Shown piece by piece: positions 1-8,253 of a stretch of DNA of 52,371 nucleotides. Source of the stretch: Deltaproteobacteria bacterium (GTDB lineage: Bacteria > Myxococcota_A > Polyangia > Polyangiales > B10-G4); the NCBI GenBank assembly GCA_003647065.1, contig QMMC01000002.1, forward strand, positions 1 through 52,371, in the 5' to 3' direction. The translations under genes were made by a program, and so were the position numbers. The notes beneath the pieces were generated by a model, which was not told where the DNA came from, searched no databases, and saw nothing but the letters and a program-made list of their open reading frames with translations. How positions within the stretch are numbered: the stretch's first letter is position 1; each line of letters opens with the position of its first letter.

Positions 1-80
1 GGCGAAGAAAACCAATGCGAGTGAATAGACCGGCGCAACCGTGAAGCACGTCGACACATCCTTCCCCGCACTCGACCGTC

Positions 81-113
81 CTCTCATCTCATCTCGTTTC
101 ATCTCATCTCACC
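81..113. repeat. short CATCT/TCTCA pentamer-like repeat
   Basis: The stretch is built from CTCATCTCAT-like units interrupted once by CGTTTC. It lies just beyond the stop codon of the minus-strand gene remnant. No hairpin or coding potential is seen in positions 1-124; the pyrimidine-rich composition is the only visible feature. Confidence 0.5.
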
Positions 114-124
114 TTTCTGCGAGC

Positions 125-340
125 TCACATGCAGCGAGCGCCTTCTTCGGCCATGACGCATTCGGTATAGCCGTAGGCGGTGCAATCGTAGGTTGACGGA
201 GTGCCGCCCTCACAGACCTCGAGTGTCCTCCCGTTAGCAGGCGGGAAGCGTCGCACAAACGTCGCTACTTCGGCAAAACGCCCGCTCGAATTCCGGAGGA
301 ACTGTCCAACGTGCTCGGCCGTCTTCTGCGCGTGGAGGTG
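125..340 (-). pseudogene. 3' remnant of a Cys-rich protein gene (tentative)
   Basis: The last ~35 codons of a minus-strand frame read like the end of a myxobacterial Cys-rich secreted protein: Leu-Glu-Val-Cys-Glu-Gly-Gly, then Tyr-Asp-Cys, Thr-Glu-Cys and Ala-Arg-Cys before the TGA at 125-127. Four evenly spaced Cys in such a short stretch are unlikely in a random antisense frame. Further upstream the frame runs into the kinase gene on the opposite strand and loses this character, so the 5' part of the gene is absent. Inferred to be a truncated relic. It could also be a chance reading frame, so the call is weak. Confidence 0.3.
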
Positions 341-436
341 CGGTGGCCCGTTCAGCGACCCCTCCGGACGTGACCGGCGACCGCCGCGGTTCTCCCGCAG
401 TGCCATCCAGATCCGAGTACACTGCCGCCTCCGCCA

Positions 437-3400
437 GTGGCCCCCAGCGCCCCACACTACGAAATCGACACTATCCTCGGCGAAGGCGGGATGGGTCGCG
501 TGTACCGGGCGGTGCATCACCCTTCGAGGCTGCCGGTCGCGATCAAGATGCTGCGCCAGGAGCTCGCCAGCCCCCAGGCTCGCCGGCTGCTGCTTCGCGA
601 GGCCGCCGCGGCGGCGCGCCTCGACCACCCGCGGATTGTGAAGCTCCTCGACCTGACCCACGACGAGGACGGTCGGCCCGTACTGGTAATGGAGCTCGTC
701 ATGGGGCACGACCTGAGCGTCTGGATCGACGATTGGCCTGGCTTCCCCCGCGTCCTCGGGGCGCTGTGTGACACCCTCGAGGGCCTCGCGGTCGCTCACG
801 GCGCCGGCATCGTCCACCGCGACCTCAAGCCCGGGAACCTGCTGGTCGAGGGCGATCGCGTGAAGGTCACAGACTTCGGCGTCGCGGTGGTTCTCGATCC
901 CCTCCGGACGGACAGCACGAAGAAGTTTGTAGTGGGCACGCCGGTCTACATGGCACCGGAGCAGCTCGACCCGCGTCTAGACATCGGGCCGTGGACAGAC
1001 ATCTACGCCTTCGGTGTGCTCCTTTACGAGCTCCTCCACGCGGAGCCGCCGCACATCGCCGAAGGCCTAAGCGACCTGCTCTCCCAGAAGCGCTCACCCT
1101 TCGTCCCGAAGCATCCTCTGCGGCCGGGCCTCCGGGTCCCGCGGGGCATGTTCGCCCTGATCGAAGCGCTCCTCGATCCGGAACCGCGGCGCCGCATGCG
1201 CTTTGCTTCCGAGGTCCGTGACGCCCTCGTGTCTCTCGCCGAAGAGGTGGAAGACGAGCTGACCGCCGAACCGCGGAGCAAACCGTCGTGGCGGACGCCA
1301 CGTGCATCGAACATGGCGGGCACCATCGCCCAACCGCCAGAAGAGACCACGGCGGCGGAGGGTGCGACGCTCTCCGCGGACTTGGCAGACACGATCTTGG
1401 ACTCCGCGCCCGCGCCACCGAGGGCTCGGCCGAGCAACCGCTCCACTCTGCCCGCCCCACTGTCTCCTGGAACTGGGACCCGGGTCATCCAGCTGCGTCG
1501 GCTCCCCCTCGTGGGACGGCTCGCTGAACGCGCAATCATCGAAGAGAACCTCGACCAGGTCGTGGGCCGTGGCGGCGTCCGCCTCGTCGGGATCGTCGGC
1601 GCAAGCGGTGCAGGCAAGAGCGCGCTCGCCCGCTGGGGCCTCGACTTCGTGGAGCGCCACGGCCAAATGGAGGGTGTCGCCGCCGGCTACGACATCACGG
1701 GGACCGCGCCCACCGGTGGGCTCAAACACGCTACGCGACGGCTCCTCGGCCCGCCGGTGCCGGCCAGTGACGAGCCACCGTGGGCATGGCTCCGAGGTCC
1801 AGGCGGTGAGCTACCCTTCGACGAAGCCGAGATGACGGCGTTCGTGTCGAAGGAAGCTGGCGAAGCTCTCGCATCCGATCACACCGCATCCCTCGCCGAA
1901 GCCGCGATCGAAGCCGTGAGCCGCATTCGCCCCGTCTATCTCTGGCTCGACGACGTGGGGTGGTCTCGCGACGGCGCGCTTTCCCTCGTCGAGCGCCTGC
2001 TGGCACGAGGCGACGAGCTCGATGTGGCGATCGTAGTGACGCTCAGGTCTGGAACGGCTGGCCACGGCGCCCTGCGAGAGCGGCTCGCGTCGCTTTTCGC
2101 GAAGCCCGGAGCGACGCTCGTCACGTTGGGAGCGCTTGGAGACACTGAGAAACGGACGCTCCTCGACGAGGTCCTACAACTCGCGCCGGGACTCGCCGAC
2201 GCATTCGCGCCCCAACTCGACGACCTGCCGCTGATGCTCCTGACGCGTGTCTACGCGTGGATCGAGAACGAACACGTCGTCTCCACCGAGGACGGGTACC
2301 GGCCGAACGAGGGCATCTCCTCCGCGGAGCTCTTCTCTGATCGTGCCGTCGAGGACACCCTCACGGAACGCCTCGACGCCTTCTTCACAGCATTCGGAGA
2401 CGACCGGACCATGGCGCGACGCGTCCTGATCGTGGCAGCGCTCCTTGGCGCGTCATTCGAGGAGGACGTCCTCGTCGCCGCATGCAGCGGCGTCGTGGGG
2501 CCAGAGCAGGTCCACGTAGTGGTCGACCGAGCCGTCCTGACCGGCCTCCTCCGGAGCGAGAGCGGGGGCGGCGACCTACGGTTCGACCACGGTCTGTTGA
2601 AAGAGATCCTCGAGTCGATGGCCCAGAGCGATCCGGACCCGCGGCGTCTTCTCCGCGGGGCGGCCGACGCGCTGCGCGTGACCTACGAGATGGCGCATGC
2701 AGCCGTTGGGGAGCGCGTTGCGTCGCTTCTCTGGATGAGTGGGGACGTCGAGGATGCCGTAGAGGCCCTCGTCGCCGTCGCCGAGGTCCACAACCGAACC
2801 GGCGACCTGGATGAATCCGCGAAGGCCCTCGAGTTGGCCCGGCAGTGGCTCGACTCGGCGGAGATCGCCGATGGCACCATTTTGCGTGGCCGGATCGCGC
2901 TCGTGGATGCCGATCGCGCGTACTTCGCCATCGACTACCCGACGGCCGAGCGCGTCCTGGGCGAAGCACGCGCCATCTTCGAAGCGCATGGCGAGACCGA
3001 ACTCCTCGCCGCCGCCATGAATCTCGAGTCGGGCCTCCACTTCTACCAGAACCGCTTTCGCGAAGCGGAGCGCATCGCACGGGAAATGGAGACGGTCACG
3101 GCACCCGGAAGCGTCTGGCGGCATCGCGCGATTCACCGGCAGCTTCAGATCGCATCTCTCGTCGGCGACGACGTGCTCGCGACGCGCCTCGTCCGGGAAG
3201 CGCTACGACACGCGCGCCTCTCCGGCGGCCGATTTCGGTATCGTACGGCCCACATCACGGCGGCGGAGTGCGAGCTCTCGGTCGGCCGTGTCGGTGATGC
3301 GCGCCTCCGGCTCGCCGCGCTCCGCGAGGAAGTGAGCGGAATCGACGACACCTTTTCGGCGGCTGAGGTGGGAGATGTCTGGTTCTGGCTCCTCGCTATC

Positions 3401-3772
3401 GACGGGATGTGGGAGGAGCTCGCGCCGCGCGTCGCGCAGCGACTCGCCTTGCTCGAGAGCAACGCCGACACTTGGCGCATCACGATGGCCCGCACGTATT
3501 GCGCGCTCGCGGCCGCTGGACTGCGCGACGACGAGGCGCGGGTCGCAGCACTGGTCGATGCCCATATCGAGGCCGGATGTCAGGTCCCCAACGACGAGCC
3601 CACCACGCGCTACGCGACCCGGCGACTCGCCGTCGAGCTCCGAGCGGCCGGCCATGAGGCCCTCGCCGCACGTGTCGATGCCGCGTTCGAAGCCCGGATG
3701 TCGACGCTCGAAGCGGCCTTCGGCGACGGCACGACGATCTTCGATCCGGCGAACGTGCTCGACGCGTATTGA
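437..3772 (+). CDS. Ser/Thr protein kinase fused to AAA-ATPase and TPR-like region
   Basis: Large cytosolic signalling protein of 1111 aa from a GTG start. Residues ~8-265 form a complete Hanks-type kinase domain: the Gly-rich loop GEGGMG, catalytic lysine in VAIK (K37), HRDLKPGN (D129), DFG (D146) and MAPEQ. A Pro/Ser/Thr-rich linker follows. An AAA_16-type NTPase has Walker A GASGAGKS near residue 388 and a Walker B-like VYLWLDD near 500. The C-terminal ~450 residues are Ala/Leu/Glu-rich helical repeats of TPR type. The layout matches the kinase-AAA-TPR regulators common in myxobacteria, thought to couple phosphorylation to a STAND-like switch. No TM segment is seen. A TACACT -10-like box at 418-423 lies 13 nt before the start and no clear Shine-Dalgarno is visible. 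Substrate unknown. Confidence 0.93.
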   Translation: MAPSAPHYEIDTILGEGGMGRVYRAVHHPSRLPVAIKMLRQELASPQARRLLLREAAAAARLDHPRIVKLLDLTHDEDGRPVLVMELVMGHDLSVWIDDWPGFPRVLGALCDTLEGLAVAHGAGIVHRDLKPGNLLVEGDRVKVTDFGVAVVLDPLRTDSTKKFVVGTPVYMAPEQLDPRLDIGPWTDIYAFGVLLYELLHAEPPHIAEGLSDLLSQKRSPFVPKHPLRPGLRVPRGMFALIEALLDPEPRRRMRFASEVRDALVSLAEEVEDELTAEPRSKPSWRTPRASNMAGTIAQPPEETTAAEGATLSADLADTILDSAPAPPRARPSNRSTLPAPLSPGTGTRVIQLRRLPLVGRLAERAIIEENLDQVVGRGGVRLVGIVGASGAGKSALARWGLDFVERHGQMEGVAAGYDITGTAPTGGLKHATRRLLGPPVPASDEPPWAWLRGPGGELPFDEAEMTAFVSKEAGEALASDHTASLAEAAIEAVSRIRPVYLWLDDVGWSRDGALSLVERLLARGDELDVAIVVTLRSGTAGHGALRERLASLFAKPGATLVTLGALGDTEKRTLLDEVLQLAPGLADAFAPQLDDLPLMLLTRVYAWIENEHVVSTEDGYRPNEGISSAELFSDRAVEDTLTERLDAFFTAFGDDRTMARRVLIVAALLGASFEEDVLVAACSGVVGPEQVHVVVDRAVLTGLLRSESGGGDLRFDHGLLKEILESMAQSDPDPRRLLRGAADALRVTYEMAHAAVGERVASLLWMSGDVEDAVEALVAVAEVHNRTGDLDESAKALELARQWLDSAEIADGTILRGRIALVDADRAYFAIDYPTAERVLGEARAIFEAHGETELLAAAMNLESGLHFYQNRFREAERIAREMETVTAPGSVWRHRAIHRQLQIASLVGDDVLATRLVREALRHARLSGGRFRYRTAHITAAECELSVGRVGDARLRLAALREEVSGIDDTFSAAEVGDVWFWLLAIDGMWEELAPRVAQRLALLESNADTWRITMARTYCALAAAGLRDDEARVAALVDAHIEAGCQVPNDEPTTRYATRRLAVELRAAGHEALAARVDAAFEARMSTLEAAFGDGTTIFDPANVLDAY

Positions 3773-3862
3773 GCGCCCCGCACGCCGCTTGTTTGTGGAA
3801 ATTGGGCTCAAAACGGCGCGGGGGCGGGCGAATTTGGGCGCACATCGGCGCGGTTCCTTCCG

Positions 3863-3918
3863 CGGAAACGGCGACGGGAACGGTCACGAGAACGGCTACG
3901 GCTACAGCTCCGGCTACC
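3863..3918. repeat. degenerate hexamer repeat (GGNNAC type)
   Basis: A run of imperfect hexamers related to GGGAAC/GGCTAC lies in the gap between the kinase gene and the next lipoprotein gene. The gap has no convincing coding sequence. The unit resembles the GGGAAC array at the right end of the window. Confidence 0.5.
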
Positions 3919-4016
3919 CGGACAGCCCACCAGGATTGATCGCGTCGTGACCGGCCGCCTGGACGCGGGTGCACTTGTGCGATGCCGACCGGTTGGCGGT
4001 ATCATCAGCTCGCTCG

Positions 4017-4865
4017 ATGGGAAAGCAGCACCACGGCTGGCGCGCGCCGCTTCTCCTCGTGGTCACCGCTGTGCTGGGGTGTGGTGGACAACCTGCTCCC
4101 CAACGACAAGCGGCCACGTCTCCCGTCGCGCGAGTCCCCACGCCCGGCGGCGCAGCGACGGAAGCCGAACCGACGACGACGACAGCGCCCACTGGGCTCG
4201 AGTCGTTGCTCGACGCCTGCAGATGGTGGGATGCCGCAGAGGCCCGCCGCCAGCCGACGGTGTACTGCACGACCGAAGACGACCCGGTGCCGACCACGAA
4301 CGGAGGATTCCCGGCGCTCGCCCGCGATGGCACCCACGTGGCCGTCATACAGGTCGGGTATGACTGCTGCTCGGATTTCGGAACCGTCAGCGCGGAGGTC
4401 CGAGACCTCTCCAACACGGTCGTGGCCGAGTGGTCGCTCTCCGATCGAGACGCAGACGGCGTGGAAGGCATCTCGGGACAGCAGGCGGAGGCGCGCATCT
4501 CAGAGCTCAACGCGCTGCTCTTCGCCGACGGGTTTCGGCCACTCGCGGTCGTGGCGGAGAGCGAAGAGAACCTGACGCAGCCGCTCTCGCTGGCGAATGG
4601 GCTGAGCGCGCGTCTCGAGAACCTGAGCTTCGAAGTCAGGCGTGGGACCGACGTCGTGGCCAGCCTGGCGTTTTCATCCTACGAACGGGACAGCGATTGC
4701 TGCGATGGCGGTCTCGGGCGAGGCGGCCGTTGTCATCTCCCCCCAGCATTGGTCGGCGTGTGGCAGGGCGAGCGGGCCATCGTCGTGTCTGTCGGCCTCG
4801 TTCATCAGCGCGACGGGTGCGACGCCAGCCCCTCGTTCCACGTGCTGTCGTTGCCCGCGGATTGA
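4017..4865 (+). CDS. putative lipoprotein of unknown function
   Basis: 282 aa from ATG 4017. A short basic N-terminus (MGKQHHGWR) is followed by a hydrophobic stretch and a lipobox ending LGC, so the mature protein should be lipid-anchored. A Pro/Thr-rich linker follows, then a globular region with scattered Cys (DCC, DSDCCDGG) and a C-terminal stretch WQGERAIVVSVG. No family recognised. A longer frame with a GTG at 3969 exists, but the ATG at 4017 places the signal peptide correctly. A TATCAT -10-like box at 4000-4005 sits 11 nt before the ATG and no Shine-Dalgarno is seen. The next gene is convergent, so it is probably monocistronic. Confidence 0.8.
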   Translation: MGKQHHGWRAPLLLVVTAVLGCGGQPAPQRQAATSPVARVPTPGGAATEAEPTTTTAPTGLESLLDACRWWDAAEARRQPTVYCTTEDDPVPTTNGGFPALARDGTHVAVIQVGYDCCSDFGTVSAEVRDLSNTVVAEWSLSDRDADGVEGISGQQAEARISELNALLFADGFRPLAVVAESEENLTQPLSLANGLSARLENLSFEVRRGTDVVASLAFSSYERDSDCCDGGLGRGGRCHLPPALVGVWQGERAIVVSVGLVHQRDGCDASPSFHVLSLPAD

Positions 4866-4911
4866 GACTCGGCGCACCGGAACTGGCGGCGCACCGCTTC
4901 ACAGCCCCCGT

Positions 4912-6417
4912 TTAGAGAGAGAAGAACGAACGAATCTTGCTCAGGAGCAGGTTGCTCTCGGTGCGCTCTTCGTGAGTCGTGGTGGCGCTCCCGGTTCGCT
5001 GGTCGGCGAGTTGGGCTTTGCGCCGGGCGAGGACCTCGGCCAGGTGTTCGGCGACCTTGGGATCCTCGGCCAGCACTTCCCGCATCGCCGCCGAGCCGAT
5101 CACGAAGAGCTTCGAAGGCTCCCGGGCGACGATGGTCGCGGTGCGCTTCTCGCCCGTCATGAGCGACATCTCTCCGAAGAAGCTGCCCTCGCCCAACCGG
5201 GCTACCTCGGTCTTGCCGACGAGGACCGCCACCCCACCCTCGTAGACGATGAAGAGCTCGTCGCCGTCGGTGCCCTCCTCGATGATGCGTCCGCCCTTCG
5301 CGTAGAGCACCACACGGGTTCGGTCGGCGAGGCGCGCCATCGCGTCATCGGGCAGGCCCGCGAGGATCTCGATGCCCTCGAGGGCGCGCCGCCGGGCGCT
5401 CACGAACTCGGCCTGCTTCGTCGCCTCGACCGCCAGCATGTCCCGGGAGCGCACGTCGCGGATGGGAAACGGGATGGACAGCCCGGCGCGCTGGAACGCG
5501 TACCAGATCCGAGACCGCACCGCCGAGTCGATCTTGGCGCGCCTCGCGAAGTCACGAATATAATAGCGAAGCTGGTACTCGATGCCGCTGTCGGCGTAGG
5601 TCGCGAGGACGACGTCCGGGGCTGGCTTGGCCAAGACGTCGGGGGTCGTTTGCACCGCCTCGTGCAAGGCCTTGACGACCATATGGGGGACCGCCTCGTA
5701 CTCCGCTTGCACGGTGACCGTCCGCCGGCTCACCCGGGTCGGCTGGGTGAAATTTTGGATAGGCGCCTTGGCCAGCGGGCCATTGGGCACGATCACCTCG
5801 ACCTGGTCGTCGGTCATCACCTTCGTGGCGCGCCAGTTGATCTCCGTGACCCTCCCGGTGAGGTTGTCGTCGAAGTCGAACTTGATCCAGTCGCCGACCT
5901 CGAAGGGGCGCTGGGCTTGAATCGCGAGGCCCGCGAAGAGGTTGCCCAAGGTCTCTTGCATCGACAAGCCCACCACCGCCGTGAGCAGGGCAGAGGTCGT
6001 GAGCAGCGAACTCGGCTCGACGCCGATGACGGGCAAGGTGAGGAAGGCGACGCCGAAGTAGACGACGACCTGAATGATGTCGCGGAAGATCTTGGGAAGG
6101 GGCCGGGCGAGGCGCCGCCCGATGAGCCAGTCGACGATCACGAGGAAGCCCGCGCGGCCGATGCAGGCGAGCAGCAGGAGCAGCGCCAGGGCAGCGATGG
6201 CCCGGTCGAAGCCCCGGGGCAGCGCGACGAAGGACCGGAAGATGACCAGCGTCAGATTGCCCACGAGCAGGAAGAACGGCACGCGAACTCGAGCGCGCTC
6301 GCCATCGGACAAGACGAAACGGAGCACGACGATCAGGATCAACGCGACGAGAATCCCGATGCCGCCTAGGGACGCATACGCGCCTTCCTGAACCGCGAGC
6401 CTAAACCAGTCACCCAT
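4912..6417 (-). CDS. MscS-family mechanosensitive channel with cyclic-nucleotide-binding domain
   Basis: 501-aa inner-membrane protein. The first ~150 residues hold several TM segments (for example GGIGILVALILIVVLRFVL and AALALLLLLACIG). The pore-helix and beta-domain region of the MscS family follows: LLTTSALLTAVVGLSMQETLGNLFAG, then FEVGDWIKF and VTEINWRATKV. Residues ~345-460 are a Crp-like cNMP-binding domain with GGRIIEEGTDGDELFIVYEG and GEGSFFGEMSLMTGEKRTATI, the second matching the phosphate-binding cassette. The family releases turgor on osmotic downshock; the cNMP domain suggests ligand gating, as in bCNG channels. It converges with the upstream lipoprotein gene. Confidence 0.93.
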   Translation of the reverse strand: MGDWFRLAVQEGAYASLGGIGILVALILIVVLRFVLSDGERARVRVPFFLLVGNLTLVIFRSFVALPRGFDRAIAALALLLLLACIGRAGFLVIVDWLIGRRLARPLPKIFRDIIQVVVYFGVAFLTLPVIGVEPSSLLTTSALLTAVVGLSMQETLGNLFAGLAIQAQRPFEVGDWIKFDFDDNLTGRVTEINWRATKVMTDDQVEVIVPNGPLAKAPIQNFTQPTRVSRRTVTVQAEYEAVPHMVVKALHEAVQTTPDVLAKPAPDVVLATYADSGIEYQLRYYIRDFARRAKIDSAVRSRIWYAFQRAGLSIPFPIRDVRSRDMLAVEATKQAEFVSARRRALEGIEILAGLPDDAMARLADRTRVVLYAKGGRIIEEGTDGDELFIVYEGGVAVLVGKTEVARLGEGSFFGEMSLMTGEKRTATIVAREPSKLFVIGSAAMREVLAEDPKVAEHLAEVLARRKAQLADQRTGSATTTHEERTESNLLLSKIRSFFSL

Positions 6418-6449
6418 CGCGTCGTCTGGTTATCAGAGTCTCGGCCAGA

Positions 6450-6817
6450 TCAGAAGGAACCGAGGGCGTCTTGGATCACTTTTCGAGCGCCATCGGCGTC
6501 AAAGGGCTTGCGTAGAAACCCGGCTCCAACCGAATTGATCTGCGCTTCTTCGTCCGGGCTCGCGAAACCCGAGACGATGATCACCGCCGTCGGCGGAGAG
6601 AGAGAGAGAGGGCTTGTCGGGCCACGTCGAGACCGCTGGCCCCTGGCATGCGGAGATCCGTGAGCACGAGGTCGTAGCGGCGGTCAGCGAGGGAAGCGAT
6701 CCCTCTGAGACCATCCTCGACGGCGGTGACCTCGAGATCGAGCCAATCGCAAATGCGCACCATGGCAGTGCGCACGAGCGGGTCGTCCTCGACGACGAGA
6801 ACCCGAGGTGACGTCAT
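6450..6817 (-). pseudogene. response regulator receiver protein, frameshifted at a CT repeat
   Basis: The ATG at 6817 overlaps the TGA of the histidine kinase gene (ATGA). The N-terminal half is a canonical receiver domain: VLVVEDD, phospho-acceptor in VLTDLRMPG (D54) and GLDVARQAL. The frame then enters (CT)7 on the coding strand (6597-6610) and ends after a few arginines at a TGA. In the other frame beyond the tract the rest of a normal receiver domain is readable: AVIIVSGF, GAGFLRKPFD (the conserved Lys-Pro) and KVIQDALGSF to the TGA at 6450-6452. Six CT units would give one uninterrupted domain of ~121 aa. It may be phase variable, a true pseudogene, or a sequencing error. No output domain, so CheY-like. 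Confidence 0.85.
6597..6610. repeat. (AG)7 / (CT)7 dinucleotide tract inside the response regulator
   Basis: Seven perfect AG units on the plus strand, CT on the coding strand. The number of units sets whether the receiver-domain frame is open: six or nine keep it, seven breaks it. The tract encodes the Leu-Ser-Leu-Ser stretch after the alpha-3 region of the domain. Confidence 0.95.
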
Positions 6818-7770
6818 CCGAGCCCCTCGGCTATCGGAAGGTTGACGATGAAAGACGCGCCACCGGACTCGGGGGCCTCGTGCGCGAGTTTGCCGCCGTG
6901 GTTTTTCACGATGTCCATGGCGACGCTCAGGCCGAGACCGGTCCCCTGACCCACGGGCTTGGTCGTGATGAAGGGGTCGAAGAGTCGCTCCGAAACATCC
7001 GGCGGAACCCCCGGTCCGGAGTCGGTGACCCGATAGATGATGCGGCCCTCGGCGGTCGAGATGGTCAAGACCACCTCGCGCCCCCGGGCGTCGGGCATCA
7101 TGACGGCGTCGGCGGCGTTTCCGAGCAGATTGATGAATACTTGCCGGAGTTGGTCGACGCTCGCCTGAATGCGCGGAAGGCCGTCTTCGATGTTCCACGT
7201 GAGCTCGATGCCGCGCTCCGCAAAGGAACGGCTCAAGAGGACCGTCGCCCCTTCGAGGGGCAGCAGCGCCGAGGATACCGTCTTCTGCACATCGGCGGCG
7301 CGACCGTAGGTGCGGACCGAATCGACGATCCTGCCCATCTGGCGAGCCGCCTCGACGATCATCGCCAATCCCTCCTCGAGCTTCTGAGGGCTCCGGTCGG
7401 GATCGGCCCGGAGCAGATCGGCGAGGGCCATGATCACGGTGAGGGGCTGATTCATCTCGTGAGCAACACCTGCAGCGAGCAACCCGAGGGCGGCGAGTTT
7501 CTCCGCCTCGACGAGGCGCGCGTGGGCACGGTCGCGCTCGACGCGCTCCGTCTCGAGATCCGCGAGGAGAACCCGTACTTCCTCGGCGGTCGAGTTCACC
7601 AAGAACGACAAGACGTCCCACCGATCGCCAGACCCGTCCCGGGGACTGGGGTCGTCGAAGGTGCCCCGCGCTATCCCGAGGAGGGCGTGAGTCAGAGCGG
7701 CGATGCGCTCGCCATCGTCCTCGGGAAGGTCCTCGGGAGTGTCCTCGCAAGGGTCCGGGGCGTCACTCAT
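6814..7770 (-). CDS. cytosolic histidine kinase
   Basis: 318 aa from ATG 7770 (MSDAPD). The upstream gene ends 8 nt inside this one, which supports this start over a longer frame. An acidic N-terminus and a coiled-coil-like helix (LETERVERDRAHARLVEAEKL) lead into HisKA with the H-box AAGVAHEMNQPL (H104). HATPase_c motifs follow: N-box NLLGNAADAV, G1 DSGPGVP, F-box LFDPFITTKP and G2 GTGLGLSV. There is no TM segment and no PAS domain, so the sensing input is unclear; it may come from the coupled upstream protein. It overlaps the receiver gene by ATGA, so the two are probably co-translated and form one phosphorelay. Confidence 0.92.
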   Translation of the reverse strand: MSDAPDPCEDTPEDLPEDDGERIAALTHALLGIARGTFDDPSPRDGSGDRWDVLSFLVNSTAEEVRVLLADLETERVERDRAHARLVEAEKLAALGLLAAGVAHEMNQPLTVIMALADLLRADPDRSPQKLEEGLAMIVEAARQMGRIVDSVRTYGRAADVQKTVSSALLPLEGATVLLSRSFAERGIELTWNIEDGLPRIQASVDQLRQVFINLLGNAADAVMMPDARGREVVLTISTAEGRIIYRVTDSGPGVPPDVSERLFDPFITTKPVGQGTGLGLSVAMDIVKNHGGKLAHEAPESGGASFIVNLPIAEGLG

Positions 7771-8215
7771 CGGGCGCCTCCCCTCGGGCGGCGAGGAGCC
7801 CATTCCCTCGTACGACCGCTTCGGTGAAGGAGTCCACCATCTTGGCGGGGACCGGCGGACGCGCCACGCCGATGATGAACGATCCGATCGCGCGGCCGAG
7901 CAGGGAGCGGCTGACGATGACGACACCGACGACCAGGTCCGTATCCAACCCCGTCCGCCACACCTCACGAGACTGCCCGTCGTCCGATCCCATGCGGTCG
8001 GCAGCCAGGACCAGGACGATGGGGCGCCCGATCTCCCGAGCGATGCGATGGGCCTCGGCGAGGCTTCGGCGGGCCCCCTCCCCGGTCTGCCGGTACCCCG
8101 GGAGTGGCCGGGCCAGGATCACCCTCTCGGCGAGTTCGTAGAACCCCCCGGCGCCGGTCCCACCGAGATGGGGCAGCACGTCGATGTCGATGTCAGCGTC
8201 GATGTCCGTACCCAC
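7763..8215 (-). CDS. small protein of unknown function, first gene of the kinase operon
   Basis: 150 aa from GTG 8215. The start is Asp-rich (GTDIDADIDIDV), followed by alternating helix and strand segments (EEGARRSLAEAHRIAREIG-like helix, RPIVLVLAADR strand, DLVVGVVIVSRSLLGRAIGSFIIG). This alpha/beta pattern is reminiscent of SpoIIAA/STAS-like proteins, but no diagnostic motif is visible, so the family is not assigned. A partner or input module for the adjacent kinase is an inference from the 8-nt overlap. A TAGTCT -10-like box lies 7 nt before the GTG. Confidence 0.72.
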   Translation of the reverse strand: MGTDIDADIDIDVLPHLGGTGAGGFYELAERVILARPLPGYRQTGEGARRSLAEAHRIAREIGRPIVLVLAADRMGSDDGQSREVWRTGLDTDLVVGVVIVSRSLLGRAIGSFIIGVARPPVPAKMVDSFTEAVVRGNGLLAARGEAPDE

Positions 8216-8222
8216 CGACGGC

Positions 8223-8253
8223 AGACTACCAAATAGTGACGGTCGGTGCTCAA
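8223..8253 (-). promoter_or_regulatory. probable promoter of the histidine-kinase operon
   Basis: On the minus strand TAGTCT (8228-8223) ends 7 nt before the GTG at 8215, with TTGAGC 19 nt upstream (or GAGCAC 17 nt upstream). The predicted transcription start would fall at or within a base or two of the start codon. No Shine-Dalgarno is seen. Confidence 0.45.

Noticed and set aside
4642-6369. 575-aa plus-strand ORF
   Set aside because: Antisense to the MscS gene, which has clear TM and cNMP motifs; this frame is Arg/Asp/His-rich without motifs.
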